DNA of 64,000 nt from JBFXCS01 sp050181915 (GTDB lineage Bacteria; Actinomycetota; Thermoleophilia; Miltoncostaeales; Miltoncostaeaceae): assembly GCA_050181915.1 (NCBI GenBank), contig JBFXCS010000002.1:1-64000 (forward strand), in the 5' to 3' direction. Positions 34,941 to 43,219 of this stretch are shown here, in pieces; within the stretch, counting starts at the first letter, position 1, and each line of letters opens with the position of its first letter. A program made the translations under genes and the position numbers. The notes under the pieces are model-generated. The model did no database searches, was not told where the DNA came from, and was given only the letters and a program-made list of their open reading frames with translations.

Positions 34941-35825
34941 CTAGGAGGCCGCGGCCCACTCCTCGGTGACGGGACCGGGAGCCGGGACGGCGCGGTCGCG
35001 GCCGGATCCCTTGGCGTGGTAGAGGGCCCGGTCGGCGCTCTCGAGCAGCTCGGCGCCCTCGGGGTCGCCGACCGGCGACAGGCTCGCCACGCCGGCCGAC
35101 ACGGTGACGCCGGCGGTCGCGCCGTCCGCGACGCGCACCCGGATCTCGTCGACCGCCGCCCGGATGCGGGCCGACACGGCCATCGCCTCGGACAGGGGGC
35201 CCGGCACGATCAGGGCGAACTCGTCGCCGCCGTAGCGGGCCGCCAGATCCGAGCCCCGCAGGCCCTCGCGGATGGCCTCGCCGATGGCGGCGAGCAGCCG
35301 GTTGCCGGCATCGTGGCCGTGGCGGTCGTTGAAGCCCTTGAAGTCGTCGACGTCCAGCAGCACGAGCGAGAGGGGGACCTCGTAGCGCGCGGCGCGGCGG
35401 CACTCGCGGGGCAGGGCGTCGGCGAAGAAGGAGTAGTTGTGCAGCCCGGTGAGGCGGTCCTCGAAGGACAGGCCGGCGACGCGCTCGGCGTCGCGCCGCT
35501 GCGCGCGGTGGCCCGCGCCCACCGCGACGCCGGTGGCCGCGAAGGCGCACAGGCCCACCGCGATCGCGATGCCGTCGGTGCCGGGCCGTCCCGACGCGAC
35601 GGCGGTCGCGAGCGCCGCCGTCGTGACGGCGGCGGCCATGCCGCGGTGGCCGCCGAGGGGCATCGACACGGCCAGCGGGAGGGCGAACAGCGGCCACGCC
35701 GAGGTGGCGCCGCCCAGCACCAGCACCGCCGGCAGGGCGGTCGCGGCGGCGAGGAGGACCGCGCGGCGGCGGGCGGCCTCCCGCTCGGCCCAGATGGCGT
35801 CCTCCGTCTCCCCGTCGATCCTGAT
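34941..35825 (-). CDS. Membrane-bound GGDEF diguanylate cyclase
   Basis: A cyclic-di-GMP synthase with an N-terminal membrane region (about residues 20-110, four to five helices) and a C-terminal GGDEF domain: D-R-L-T-G-L-H-N, L-L-D-V-D-D-F-K-G-F-N-D-R-H-G-H-D-A-G and the active site R-Y-G-G-D-E-F-A-L-I. The 5' end is unclear. No ATG, GTG or TTG occurs in frame between an antisense ATG at 35924 (inside the argF start) and the first membrane helix. The span given begins at an ATC following GGGGG; TATGCT at 35858-35853 could be the promoter. The catalytic part is certain, the start is not. Confidence 0.85.
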   Translation of the reverse strand: MRIDGETEDAIWAEREAARRRAVLLAAATALPAVLVLGGATSAWPLFALPLAVSMPLGGHRGMAAAVTTAALATAVASGRPGTDGIAIAVGLCAFAATGVAVGAGHRAQRRDAERVAGLSFEDRLTGLHNYSFFADALPRECRRAARYEVPLSLVLLDVDDFKGFNDRHGHDAGNRLLAAIGEAIREGLRGSDLAARYGGDEFALIVPGPLSEAMAVSARIRAAVDEIRVRVADGATAGVTVSAGVASLSPVGDPEGAELLESADRALYHAKGSGRDRAVPAPGPVTEEWAAAS

Positions 35826-35908
35826 GGCGGCCCCCGTCCGTGGTCGGGCGGCAGCATAGGGGCGGGCCCGGACGGAGCCGCAACCCCGCTCGCTGCGGAG
35901 GCCCCGGG

Positions 35909-35914
35909 TAGACT
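35909..35914 (+). promoter_or_regulatory. Leaderless-type -10 hexamer TAGACT upstream of argF
   Basis: TAGACT lies 8 nt before the argF ATG at 35923, with no ribosome-binding site between them. Confidence 0.5.
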
Positions 35915-35922
35915 GCCCGGCC

Positions 35923-36876
35923 ATGCCCACCCCCGGCTTCGCGCCGCACCCGGACATCGCGGGACGCTCCGTGCTCACCCTGCGCCACCACAGCCCCGAG
36001 GGCGTGGCGGCGGTGCTCGAGTTCGCCTCCACCCTGCGCGCCACCCGTGCCGCCGGGTGGGACCCGCTGCTGGCCGGCCGCGTCGTCGGCCTGGTCTTCG
36101 AGCGGCCCTCCACCCGCACCCGCGTGTCCTTCGCCGCCGGCATCGCCCGGCTGGGCGGCACCGGGCTGGTGCTCTCGGCGGGCGACCTGCAGCTGGGACG
36201 CGGCGAGACCGTCGAGGACACGGCCATGGTGCTGGGGCGGATGCTCGACGCCCTGGTGCTGCGCACGGGCCCGCACGCCACCATCGAGGAGCTCGACCGC
36301 CACGCCGGGGTGCCGGTCGTGAACGGCCTCACCTACGAGCACCACCCGTGCCAGGCCCTCGCCGACGCGCAGACGCTGCGCGAGCGCTTCGGCGATCTCG
36401 CCGGGCTGCGCGTCGCGTACCTCGGCGACGGCAACAACTGCTGCGTCTCGCTGATGATCGTGGGGGCGCTCACCGGCATGCGGGTCACCGCGGGATGCCC
36501 CGAGGGCTACCTGCCCGACCCCGAGATCGTCGCCTGGGCCGACGCCGCGGCCCGCGAGCGCGGCGGCTGGGCGAGGGTGACCGGCGATCCGCGCGAGGCC
36601 GTCGCCGACGCCCGCGGCCTCTACACCGACACCTGGGTCTCGATGGGCGACGAGGGCACCGAGGCCGCGCGCCGCGCCGCGCTCGGGCCCTACCGGGTGG
36701 ACGACGCGCTGCTCGACGCCGCCGCGCCCGACGCGGTCGCGCTCCATTGCCTGCCCGCCCACGCCGGCGACGAGATCACCTACGAGGTGCTCCACGGCCC
36801 GCGCTCGGCCGTCTGGGACCAGGCCGAGAACCGCGTCTACGCGCAGGCCTCCCTGCTCGCCCACATCCTGGGCTAA
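35923..36876 (+). CDS. argF: Ornithine carbamoyltransferase
   Basis: A 317-residue enzyme joining carbamoyl phosphate and ornithine to citrulline in arginine synthesis. The carbamoyl-phosphate loop F-E-R-P-S-T-R-T-R-V-S-F, the H-P-C-Q-A-L-A-D motif, G-D-G-N-N-C-C-V-S and the ornithine-site L-H-C-L-P-A-H are all present. The second domain's D-x-W-V-S-M-G-D-E segment marks OTCase rather than aspartate transcarbamoylase. It is a solitary arg gene here, with no argG, argH or argR nearby. The start is probably leaderless. Confidence 0.96.
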   Translation: MPTPGFAPHPDIAGRSVLTLRHHSPEGVAAVLEFASTLRATRAAGWDPLLAGRVVGLVFERPSTRTRVSFAAGIARLGGTGLVLSAGDLQLGRGETVEDTAMVLGRMLDALVLRTGPHATIEELDRHAGVPVVNGLTYEHHPCQALADAQTLRERFGDLAGLRVAYLGDGNNCCVSLMIVGALTGMRVTAGCPEGYLPDPEIVAWADAAARERGGWARVTGDPREAVADARGLYTDTWVSMGDEGTEAARRAALGPYRVDDALLDAAAPDAVALHCLPAHAGDEITYEVLHGPRSAVWDQAENRVYAQASLLAHILG

Positions 36877-36907
36877 GACGGTCTAAGCCGACACCCGACA
36901 GGGCGCG

Positions 36908-37642
36908 ATGATCCCCCTCAAGGACGTCAACCCCACCTCGCGCCCGGCGGTGCTCACGATCGCGCTGATCGCGGTCTGCACGCTGGTCCTCATCTTCCAG
37001 ACGTCGAAGCCCGACGACCTGAGCTTCGGCGGTCGGCAGGCGTTCATCTGCGAGTACGGCCTGGTCGCCGACCACACGCTCGGCGGCGCCGACGCCTCGC
37101 CGCAGGACGGATGCGAGGCGCTCAACAACGAGCACAACCGCTTCCTCGGCGTGTTCACCAGCCAGTTCCTACACGCCGACTGGATGCACCTGATCTTCAA
37201 CATGCTGTTCCTGTGGGTCTTCGGCAACAACATCGAGGACCGGCTCGGTCGGCTGCGCTACCTGCCCTTCTACCTCGCCTGCGGCGCGATCGCGGGCCTC
37301 GCGCAGGCGGTGGCCGATCCCGACAGCGCGGTGCCGTTGATCGGGGCGTCCGGGGCGATCAGCGGCGTGCTCGGCGCGTATCTCGTGCTCTATCCGCGCG
37401 TGGGCGTGTGGACGGTCGTGCTGCCCTTCTTCTTCCTGCCCTTCAAGATCCCGGCGTGGATCTGGCTGCTGATCTACCTGGCGCTGCAGGTGCTGTACCT
37501 GGGCGACTCGGCGGGCGGGGGCGACGTGGCATACCTGGCCCACATCGGCGGCTTCGTGGCGGGCGCCGCGCTCATCCGACCCTTCGCCGCGGGACGCGAC
37601 GAGCCGCCGCGACCCTCGACGGCCGTCGGGCCGCTGTATTAG
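36908..37642 (+). CDS. Rhomboid family intramembrane serine protease
   Basis: A 244-residue membrane protease. It has seven or so hydrophobic segments, the catalytic Ser in G-A-S-G-A-I-S-G, an N-terminal oxyanion region H-A-D-W-M-H-L-I-F-N-M-L-F-L and the partner His in A-H-I-G-G-F-V-A-G. A Cys-containing loop lies between the first two helices (about 45-75). The substrate is unknown. It follows argF by 31 bp with no strong terminator between them, and ends close to a small DUF2007-like gene. Confidence 0.93.
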   Translation: MIPLKDVNPTSRPAVLTIALIAVCTLVLIFQTSKPDDLSFGGRQAFICEYGLVADHTLGGADASPQDGCEALNNEHNRFLGVFTSQFLHADWMHLIFNMLFLWVFGNNIEDRLGRLRYLPFYLACGAIAGLAQAVADPDSAVPLIGASGAISGVLGAYLVLYPRVGVWTVVLPFFFLPFKIPAWIWLLIYLALQVLYLGDSAGGGDVAYLAHIGGFVAGAALIRPFAAGRDEPPRPSTAVGPLY

Positions 37643-37650
37643 CTAACGCC

Positions 37651-37905
37651 GTGCGCTTCCGCCTCCGTCCTCGCCCCGAGCGCCGCGAGCCGGTGCGATG
37701 GGTGCGCGTCGCGCTCGCCCTGAACCAGCCCGAGGCCGAGATGCTGGCGCTGCGCCTGGCCGAGATCGAGATCCCGGCCATGGTGCGCCGGGCGGTGATC
37801 GACGTGCCCGACATGCTCGCCGCCGGGCCGCGCGAGGTGCTGGTGCCGGACGGCCGGGAGCTGGAGGCCCGGGCCCTGCTCGACCCCCACGAGCCGCTGA
37901 CCTGA
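37651..37905 (+). CDS. Small DUF2007-like protein
   Basis: A cytoplasmic protein of 84 residues. V-A-L-A-L-N-Q-P-E-A-E-M-L-A-L-R-L-A-E-I-E-I-P-A followed by a short beta hairpin and E-V-L-V-P-D-G-R-E-L-E-A-R-A-L-L matches the fold pattern of DUF2007 (putative signal-transducing PII-like) proteins. The GTG at 37651 is 8 bp after the rhomboid stop; TTAGCT lies 6 nt before it. The function is unknown; the family assignment is moderate. Confidence 0.7.
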   Translation: MRFRLRPRPERREPVRWVRVALALNQPEAEMLALRLAEIEIPAMVRRAVIDVPDMLAAGPREVLVPDGRELEARALLDPHEPLT

Positions 37906-37952
37906 GAGAGGCGCGCGAAGGCCCTGCGGCGGCAGCGTGCCATGATCGACCG

Positions 37953-39164
37953 ATGGGCGACCGGGCGGCGTTCGGCGCGGGACTCTCCCGCTCAGGCGAT
38001 CCGCGCACGGCGGCGGGCGAGGCCTGCGCGGCGGCGCGCGCCGGGCTCGGCCCGGGCCCCGCGCCGTCGCTGGTCGTGATCTTCGCCTCGCCGGCCCTGT
38101 GCGAGGACGCGGAGGGGCTGCTGGCCGAGGTGCACCGCCACCTCGCCCCCGAGGAGCTGATCGGCGCCATGGGCGAGGCGATCGTCGGCGCCGGCCAGGA
38201 GGTGGAGGACGGCCCCGCCCTGTCGGTGTGGGCGGCGCGGCTGCCGGGCACCGAGGTGATCCCCTTCCACCTCGTCGCGCGTCCGCTGGGCGAGGGGAGC
38301 CTCGGCGTGCTGGGCTGGCCGGACGCGGTGGCCGACGCCCCCGCCGGCAACCTGGGCCCCGTCATCATGCTGGCCGATCCGTTCACCTTCCCCGCCGACG
38401 GGCTGCTGGGCGAGCTCAACCGGGAGCCGGGCGCGCCGGTGGTGATCGGCGGGCTGGCGTCCGGCGGCCGGCGGCCGCGCGAGCACCGCCTGTTCGAGGG
38501 CGCCCGGGTGCTGGACGAGGGCGCCGTCGCCGTCGCCCTGCGCGGCGGGGCGGTGCGGACCGTCGTGTCGCAGGGCTGCATGCCCATCGGGCCCGAGATG
38601 GTGATCACCGCCGCCGACGGGTCGCGCCTCGAGGAGCTCGCCGGGATGCCGGCGCTGTCGAAGCTGGAGGAGGTCGTCGACGCCCTCGACCCCGCCGAGC
38701 GCCGGCTGGCGGCGCAGGGGCTGATGGCCGGGCTCGTGATCGACGAGAACCGCCCGGACTACCTCCGCGGCGACTACCTCATCCGCGCGATACACGGCGG
38801 CGACGGCGAGAGCGGCGCCCTCATCGTGGGCGAGAACGTGCGCGTGGGGCAGACCATGCGCCTTCACGTGCGCGACGCCGACTCGGCTCACGAGGACCTG
38901 GTGCTGGCGTTGCGCGGGGCGCGCGACGCGCTGGGCGACGCGTCGGCGGGCGGCGCTCTCGTATTCAGTTGCAACGGTCGCGGTACGCGCATGTTCTCCG
39001 CGTCGCATCATGATGCCGCGACGATCGCCGACGAGCTGGGTGGTATCCCCGCCGCCGGGCTCTTCTGTAACGGTGAGATCGGCCCCGTCGGAGGCAAGAG
39101 CTTTCTTCACGCATTCACCGCGACGATGGCTCTCTTCACACACGAAATGTCCGCCATCGATTGA
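37953..39164 (+). CDS. FIST N- and C-domain signal-sensing protein
   Basis: A 403-residue cytoplasmic protein with an N-terminal FIST domain (about 25-220: V-V-I-F-A-S-P-A-L-C, G-A-M-G-E-A-I-V-G, G-G-L-A-S-G-G) and a C-terminal FIST_C domain (about 225-390: Q-G-C-M-P-I-G-P, F-S-C-N-G-R-G, G-L-F-C-N-G-E-I-G-P-V). FIST proteins are thought to sense small ligands, often amino acids, and usually sit with signalling enzymes. The conserved F-C-N-G-E-I-G-P motif is intact. The nearest signalling gene is the GGDEF cyclase, 2 kb away. A CATGAT box lies 6 nt before the ATG. Confidence 0.92.
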   Translation: MGDRAAFGAGLSRSGDPRTAAGEACAAARAGLGPGPAPSLVVIFASPALCEDAEGLLAEVHRHLAPEELIGAMGEAIVGAGQEVEDGPALSVWAARLPGTEVIPFHLVARPLGEGSLGVLGWPDAVADAPAGNLGPVIMLADPFTFPADGLLGELNREPGAPVVIGGLASGGRRPREHRLFEGARVLDEGAVAVALRGGAVRTVVSQGCMPIGPEMVITAADGSRLEELAGMPALSKLEEVVDALDPAERRLAAQGLMAGLVIDENRPDYLRGDYLIRAIHGGDGESGALIVGENVRVGQTMRLHVRDADSAHEDLVLALRGARDALGDASAGGALVFSCNGRGTRMFSASHHDAATIADELGGIPAAGLFCNGEIGPVGGKSFLHAFTATMALFTHEMSAID

Positions 39165-39204
39165 TTATTCACCGACCTGCATGGGCGATGTCGAGGGGCG
39201 CCGT

Positions 39205-39210
39205 TATACT
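39205..39210 (+). promoter_or_regulatory. -10 box TATACT upstream of the 133-residue gene
   Basis: TATACT sits in a locally AT-richer stretch after the FIST gene. A transcript starting near 39217 would carry the AAGGAG ribosome-binding site of the next gene. Confidence 0.5.
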
Positions 39211-39257
39211 CGCCGCTCACGCTAATGATGCCGCGACGGGCGTCAGGAAGGAGCGTC

Positions 39258-39659
39258 TTGAGCGACGAAGAGAACACCGGCGGCCGAGGCAACATCGGCA
39301 ACGAGATATTCGATCAGGTGGAGGCGATCGTGCGTGATGAGGGGATCACGCGCACGCAGGCCTTCCAGCAGTTGTCGGAGCGCACCGGCCGGCGGGCCGG
39401 CACGGTGGCGGCGAACTACTACCGGGTGGCCCGTAAACGCGGCGCCACGCTGCAGCCGCGCGCCCCACGGGGAAGCGGCGGACGTCGCCGCCGCGCGGGC
39501 GGCGGACAGGGCGACGTCGACGCCGCCCTGGCGCGCGCGAGCGCGGCGATCCAGGAGCTGTCGGGCATCGTGCGCGACCAGCAGAAGGAGCTGACGAGCC
39601 TGCGCGAGCAGGCCGAGCGGCTCTCGAAGCTGCGCGACCTGGTGCGGAAGGGCATCTAG
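39258..39659 (+). CDS. Small basic protein with possible HTH and coiled coil, unknown
   Basis: A 133-residue protein starting at TTG (39258) just after AAGGAG. Residues 10-60 (I-F-D-Q-V-E-A-I-V-R-D-E-G-I-T-R-T-Q-A-F-Q-Q-L-S-E-R-T-G-R-R-A-G-T-V) look like a helix-turn-helix. An Arg/Gly-rich linker follows (about 60-85), then a C-terminal coiled coil (I-V-R-D-Q-Q-K-E-L-T-S-L-R-E-Q-A-E). A nucleic-acid-binding role is inferred from charge and pattern. I recognise no family. Its stop codon lies inside the left arm of the inverted-repeat element that follows, so it may be linked to that element. Confidence 0.72.
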   Translation: MSDEENTGGRGNIGNEIFDQVEAIVRDEGITRTQAFQQLSERTGRRAGTVAANYYRVARKRGATLQPRAPRGSGGRRRRAGGGQGDVDAALARASAAIQELSGIVRDQQKELTSLREQAERLSKLRDLVRKGI

Positions 39660-39826
39660 AAGGTTCTTCAGGGTGAGACGTGGTCGTCCGGCCGCGAAAA
39701 CCGAGCAGATCAAGGAGGCAGGGAGGGTGCGATACCCACGGCGGTATCGCCCCGACCGACGACGCAGATATGCGACGGTTTGCAGCGCGCCGGCGGCCGC
39801 GGACCCGTCACCCTGAAGGACCTTCT
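39658..39826 (+). ncRNA. Candidate structured RNA closed by a 19-bp inverted repeat
   Basis: The arms 39658-39676 and 39808-39826 are complementary at 18 of 19 positions, the exception being a G-U pair. Inside, AAACCG (39698-39703) pairs with CGGTTT (39776-39781), and GCGATACC (39729-39736) pairs with GGTATCGC (39743-39750) around a 6-nt loop. CGCA and TGCG (about 39764-39773) can form a small side hairpin. A long closing stem, a purine-rich open region, an apical hairpin and a small 3'-side hairpin recall the shape of 6S RNA, but sequence homology is not shown. A mobile-element remnant is the main alternative. The strand is uncertain; plus is assumed. Confidence 0.45.
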
Positions 39827-39838
39827 TAGCCGACGGGA

Positions 39839-40858
39839 TCACTCCGGGAGGACGGGGCGCTTCGCCCCCCGCTCCTCCCGGAGGATCCGCGGCACCTCCG
39901 CGAGGCCGGCCGGCGCGCCCAGCAGGTCGCGCAGCGGCAGGGCCTCCGACGCGATCAGGGCGAGCGCCTCGCGCACGGCGGCCGGGGTGTGGTGGTACGA
40001 ACCGCGCACCGTCAGCTCGTCGTAGTGCAGCGGCCCGGCGGGCAGGGTCACCTCCGTGCCGGCCGGGCAGCCGCCGTGCAGCAGGATCTCGCCGCCCGGG
40101 CGGGCCAGGCCGACGGCCGCCCGCCAGGCCTCGGGTCGGCCGACGGCCTCCACCACGGCGGCGGCGCCGCGCCCACCGGGCAGCGCGGCGCGCAGAGCGG
40201 CCGCCGACCGGTCGTCGCGCGGCGCGACGTGCACCGCGACGGCGCCGAAGCGCCGCGCCAGCGCGCGGCGCTCGGCGTGCGGATCGGCCAGGTGCACGCG
40301 GCAGCCGCGGGCCGCCAGCAGTCCCGCGACGACCAGCCCCTGCAGCCCGCCTCCCAGCACCAGCACCACGTCGCCCGGGGCGGCGCCGCAGCGCGCGGCC
40401 CCGTGGACGGCGCAGGCCACCGGCTCGGTCATCGCCGCCAGCGCCGGATCGATGCCCGCGGGCAGGGGCACCGCGTTCACGGCCGCGATCCGCGCGGGCA
40501 CCCGCAGCAGCTCGGCGAAGGCGCCGGTGAGGTACTCGATGCGGCGGCACAGGCCGGGCCGGCCGGAGCCGCATTCCGGGCACCCGCCGCAGGGAGCCGA
40601 GTTCGCCACCACCAGGCGCTCGCCGAGGCCGAAGGGCGCCCCCGGGCCGGCCTCGGCGACCGTGCCGACCACCTCGTGCCCCAGGCCGGCGGGCAGGGGT
40701 CCCAGCGCGGGGTGGCGGCCGGCGGCCGCCATCTTCGCGTCCGTGGCGCAGGTGAGGGCCACCTCGACGCGCAGCACCAGCTCGCCCGGCCCGGGCCGCG
40801 GGTCGGGGACCCGGTCGAGCCGCAGGTCGCCCGGCCCGTGGAGCACGATGGCGCGCAC
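39839..40858 (-). CDS. Zinc-dependent alcohol dehydrogenase family protein
   Basis: A medium-chain dehydrogenase of 339 residues. The GroES-like domain has the catalytic zinc Cys in T-C-A-T-D and G-L-G-H-E-V-V-G. The structural zinc loop reads C-G-G-C-P-E-C-G-S-G-R-P-G-L-C. The Rossmann motif V-L-G-G-G-L-Q-G-L-V follows. The resemblance is to sorbitol/threonine dehydrogenase-like members; the substrate is unknown. The GTG at 40858 has TATCGT 7 nt upstream and no ribosome-binding site. It ends 12 bp from the inverted-repeat RNA candidate. Confidence 0.9.
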   Translation of the reverse strand: MRAIVLHGPGDLRLDRVPDPRPGPGELVLRVEVALTCATDAKMAAAGRHPALGPLPAGLGHEVVGTVAEAGPGAPFGLGERLVVANSAPCGGCPECGSGRPGLCRRIEYLTGAFAELLRVPARIAAVNAVPLPAGIDPALAAMTEPVACAVHGAARCGAAPGDVVLVLGGGLQGLVVAGLLAARGCRVHLADPHAERRALARRFGAVAVHVAPRDDRSAAALRAALPGGRGAAAVVEAVGRPEAWRAAVGLARPGGEILLHGGCPAGTEVTLPAGPLHYDELTVRGSYHHTPAAVREALALIASEALPLRDLLGAPAGLAEVPRILREERGAKRPVLPE

Positions 40859-40865
40859 GGGGCCG

Positions 40866-40871
40866 ACGATA
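40866..40871 (-). promoter_or_regulatory. Leaderless-type -10 hexamer TATCGT upstream of the alcohol dehydrogenase
   Basis: On the minus strand TATCGT is 7 nt before the GTG at 40858, the same hexamer and gap as in front of the TlpA gene. Confidence 0.5.
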
Positions 40872-40915
40872 CCCCGGTCGCCGAGAGCGGTCCGGCGTCG
40901 GGGCGGGGAGATAGC

Positions 40916-41842
40916 ATGCCGCGTCCCCTCCGCCACAGGAGCCCGGCCCTGCCCTACCCCGATCGCCTTCGCGACCTCGTCGAGGACTACCTCGAGGGGC
41001 TCGACTTCCTCGCGGCGGATCCCGTCGAGCGGAACGACATGGCCGGCACGGAGGGCCTGGTGGAGGCGATGCGGCACTCCCTGCTCGCCGGCGGCAAGCG
41101 CATCCGGCCGGTGCTGGCGCTGGCCACCGCGCAGACGCTGGGGGAGCCGCCGGAGCGCCTGCTGCCCGCCGCCGCCGCCCTGGAGCTCATCCACACCTAC
41201 TCGCTCATCCACGACGACCTGCCGGCGATGGACGACGACGATCTGCGCCGCGGCCGGCCCACCTGCCACGTGGTGTTCGGGGAGGACGCCGCGATCCTGG
41301 CCGGCGACGCCCTGTTCGCCGAGGCCGTGCGCCTGGTCGCCGAGCGCCAGCCCGGCGGGGACCGCGTCAAGGTGGGCATCCTGCTGGAGCTGTCGCGCGC
41401 CACCGGCGTGGGCGGCATGGTGGGGGGCCAGTACCTCGATCTGAAGGACGCGGGCCGCGAGTCGGCCGCGGCGCTGCGACGGGTCCACGCGCTCAAGACC
41501 GGGCGCCTGATGGCCTGCGCCGTGCACTGCGCGCTGGTGCTGGCGCGGCCGGATCCGGCCGACGACGCGGCGCTGCGCGAGTTCGCGCGCGAGCTGGGCC
41601 TGCTGTTCCAGATCGTCGACGACATCCTCGACGTCGCCGGGTCGGAGGCCGACCTCGGCAAGGCCGTGGGCGCCGACGAGCGGCTCGGCAAGGTCACCTA
41701 CGTCAGCACCCACGGGCTGGAGGGAGCCCGGCGTCTGGCCGGGGAGGCCCACGCGCGCACCCTCGCCGCCCTGGAACGCCTCTCCGTGCCCGCGGACGAT
41801 CTCGTGGGCATCGCCGACCTGGCCTTCGCCCGCCAGAACTGA
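40916..41842 (+). CDS. Polyprenyl (geranylgeranyl/farnesyl) diphosphate synthase
   Basis: A trans-prenyltransferase of 308 residues. It has G-G-K-R-I-R-P, the first Asp-rich motif D-D-L-P-A-M-D-D-D-D and the second D-D-I-L-D, with G-K and K-T-G-R-L in between. The residues before the first motif (T-Y-S-L-I-H) point to a short-chain FPP/GGPP-type product. The ATG follows GGGGAG by 5 nt. It probably supplies FPP to the hopanoid operon that begins 1.4 kb downstream, but it is separated from it by a gene on the other strand. It is convergent with allantoinase, 7 bp away. Confidence 0.92.
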   Translation: MPRPLRHRSPALPYPDRLRDLVEDYLEGLDFLAADPVERNDMAGTEGLVEAMRHSLLAGGKRIRPVLALATAQTLGEPPERLLPAAAALELIHTYSLIHDDLPAMDDDDLRRGRPTCHVVFGEDAAILAGDALFAEAVRLVAERQPGGDRVKVGILLELSRATGVGGMVGGQYLDLKDAGRESAAALRRVHALKTGRLMACAVHCALVLARPDPADDAALREFARELGLLFQIVDDILDVAGSEADLGKAVGADERLGKVTYVSTHGLEGARRLAGEAHARTLAALERLSVPADDLVGIADLAFARQN

Positions 41843-41849
41843 GCCTGAG

Positions 41850-43145
41850 CTACGGCGCCGCGGCGCGGCGCACCAGGCGGCCGATCGGCGCCGAGGCCGG
41901 ACGGCCGTCGAGCCACACCGTGGCGCCCCGCACGACGGTGCGCACCACGCGGGCCGACACGCGCCGGCCGGTGAACGGGCTGTGCGGGTGCCGGTAGAGG
42001 AGATCGCCGGTCGTGAGCGTCCACTCCTCGCGCCGGACCAGCACCAGGTCGGCGTCGGCGCCCACCTCGAGGGAGCCCTTGGCGGGCAGTCCCAGCAGGT
42101 CGCGGACGGGCGGGCCCATCACCCGCGGCACGAGCTCGGGCGCGTGGGTCAGCAGCAGCGGCAGCGTGGTCTGGCACCCGGAGATGCCGCCCCACGACGC
42201 GAAGGCGTCCCCCTCCTTCATCGCGGGCGGCGAGGGCGAGTGGTCGGAGGCGACCAGGTCGATCTCGCCGGCGCGGAGGGCGGCCCACAGGGCCTCGCGC
42301 TCGGAGCGCTCGCGCAGGGGCGGCGCGCACTTCGCCAGGGCCCCGATCGCCTCGGCGTCCTCGGCGCCCAGCAGCAGGTGGTGGGGCGTCACCTCGCAGC
42401 TCGCCGCCACCCCCCGGGCGCGGGCCTCGACCACCAGGCGCACCGCGGCGCCGGTGGAGATGTGGACGATGTGCACCCGGCAGCCGGCCTCCCGCGCCAG
42501 CTCCAGGGCCAGCGCGACCGCCCGCGCCTCCGCCTCGGCCGGTCGCGAGGCGGCCCAGTCGGCCATCGACACCCGCCCGCGCGCGATCGCGCGCGCCGCG
42601 AGCGCCGCCGTCAGCTCCGGGTCCTCCGCATGCACGGCCACCGGCAGGCCCAGGCGGGCGGCCCGGGCCATCCCGGTCGCCAGGGTGCGCTCGTCGGCGT
42701 GGGGGAAGTCGTCGACCCCGCTGGGGGTCATGAAGGCCTTGAACCCCACCGCCCCGCGATCGGCGAGCTCGTCGAGGCGATCCGGATCGCCCGGCACCAG
42801 CCCGCCCCAGAGCGCGAAGTCGACGGCGCAGATCCCCGTCGCGGCGGCGACCTTGGCGTCGAAGGACGCGCCGTCCAGGGTGGGCGGACGGGCGTTCAGC
42901 GGCATGTCGGCCGCGCAGGTCACGCCCCCCGCCGCCAGGGCCCGCCCGGCGGTCGCGAAGCCCTCCCACCCGGTGCGCCCGGGCTCGTTCACGTGCACGT
43001 GCGCGTCGATCGCGCCGGGCAGCACCATCAGGCCGCGGGCGTCGATCTCGTCGCGGCCCGCCGGCAGCTCCGGGCCGAGGGCCGCGATCACTCCGTCCTC
43101 GACGCCGACGTCACCGGCGTCCGCGCGCACCACAAGGTCGAGCAT
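41850..43145 (-). CDS. allB: Allantoinase (cyclic amidohydrolase)
   Basis: An amidohydrolase of 431 residues. The metal motif D-A-H-V-H-V-N-E-P-G-R, the carboxylated-Lys region G-F-K-A-F-M, V-H-A-E-D, H-I-V-H-I-S-T and A-S-D-H-S-P are in the order of allantoinase/dihydroorotase. E-P-G-R-T-x-W-E-G-F and F-K-A-F-M favour allantoinase, which opens the allantoin ring in purine breakdown. No other ureide gene is adjacent, so dihydropyrimidinase-type activity remains possible. The ATG has TAGTCT 9 nt upstream and no ribosome-binding site. Confidence 0.87.
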   Translation of the reverse strand: MLDLVVRADAGDVGVEDGVIAALGPELPAGRDEIDARGLMVLPGAIDAHVHVNEPGRTGWEGFATAGRALAAGGVTCAADMPLNARPPTLDGASFDAKVAAATGICAVDFALWGGLVPGDPDRLDELADRGAVGFKAFMTPSGVDDFPHADERTLATGMARAARLGLPVAVHAEDPELTAALAARAIARGRVSMADWAASRPAEAEARAVALALELAREAGCRVHIVHISTGAAVRLVVEARARGVAASCEVTPHHLLLGAEDAEAIGALAKCAPPLRERSEREALWAALRAGEIDLVASDHSPSPPAMKEGDAFASWGGISGCQTTLPLLLTHAPELVPRVMGPPVRDLLGLPAKGSLEVGADADLVLVRREEWTLTTGDLLYRHPHSPFTGRRVSARVVRTVVRGATVWLDGRPASAPIGRLVRRAAAP

Positions 43146-43154
43146 CGGACCGCG

Positions 43155-43160
43155 AGACTA
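43155..43160 (-). promoter_or_regulatory. Leaderless-type -10 hexamer TAGTCT upstream of allantoinase
   Basis: On the minus strand TAGTCT is 9 nt before the ATG at 43145. Confidence 0.45.
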
Positions 43161-43219
43161 CCTGCCGCGGGACCCCTGAATCCCAATCGTCGGCGTGGGC
43201 TTACCGCGGATCCGAGTGG

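Noticed and set aside
39658..39826. Reading the inverted-repeat element as an insertion sequence or ordinary terminator
   Set aside because: It has no transposase frame and no clear target duplication, and at 169 nt with several inner stems it is far larger than a terminator. A MITE-like remnant is not excluded.
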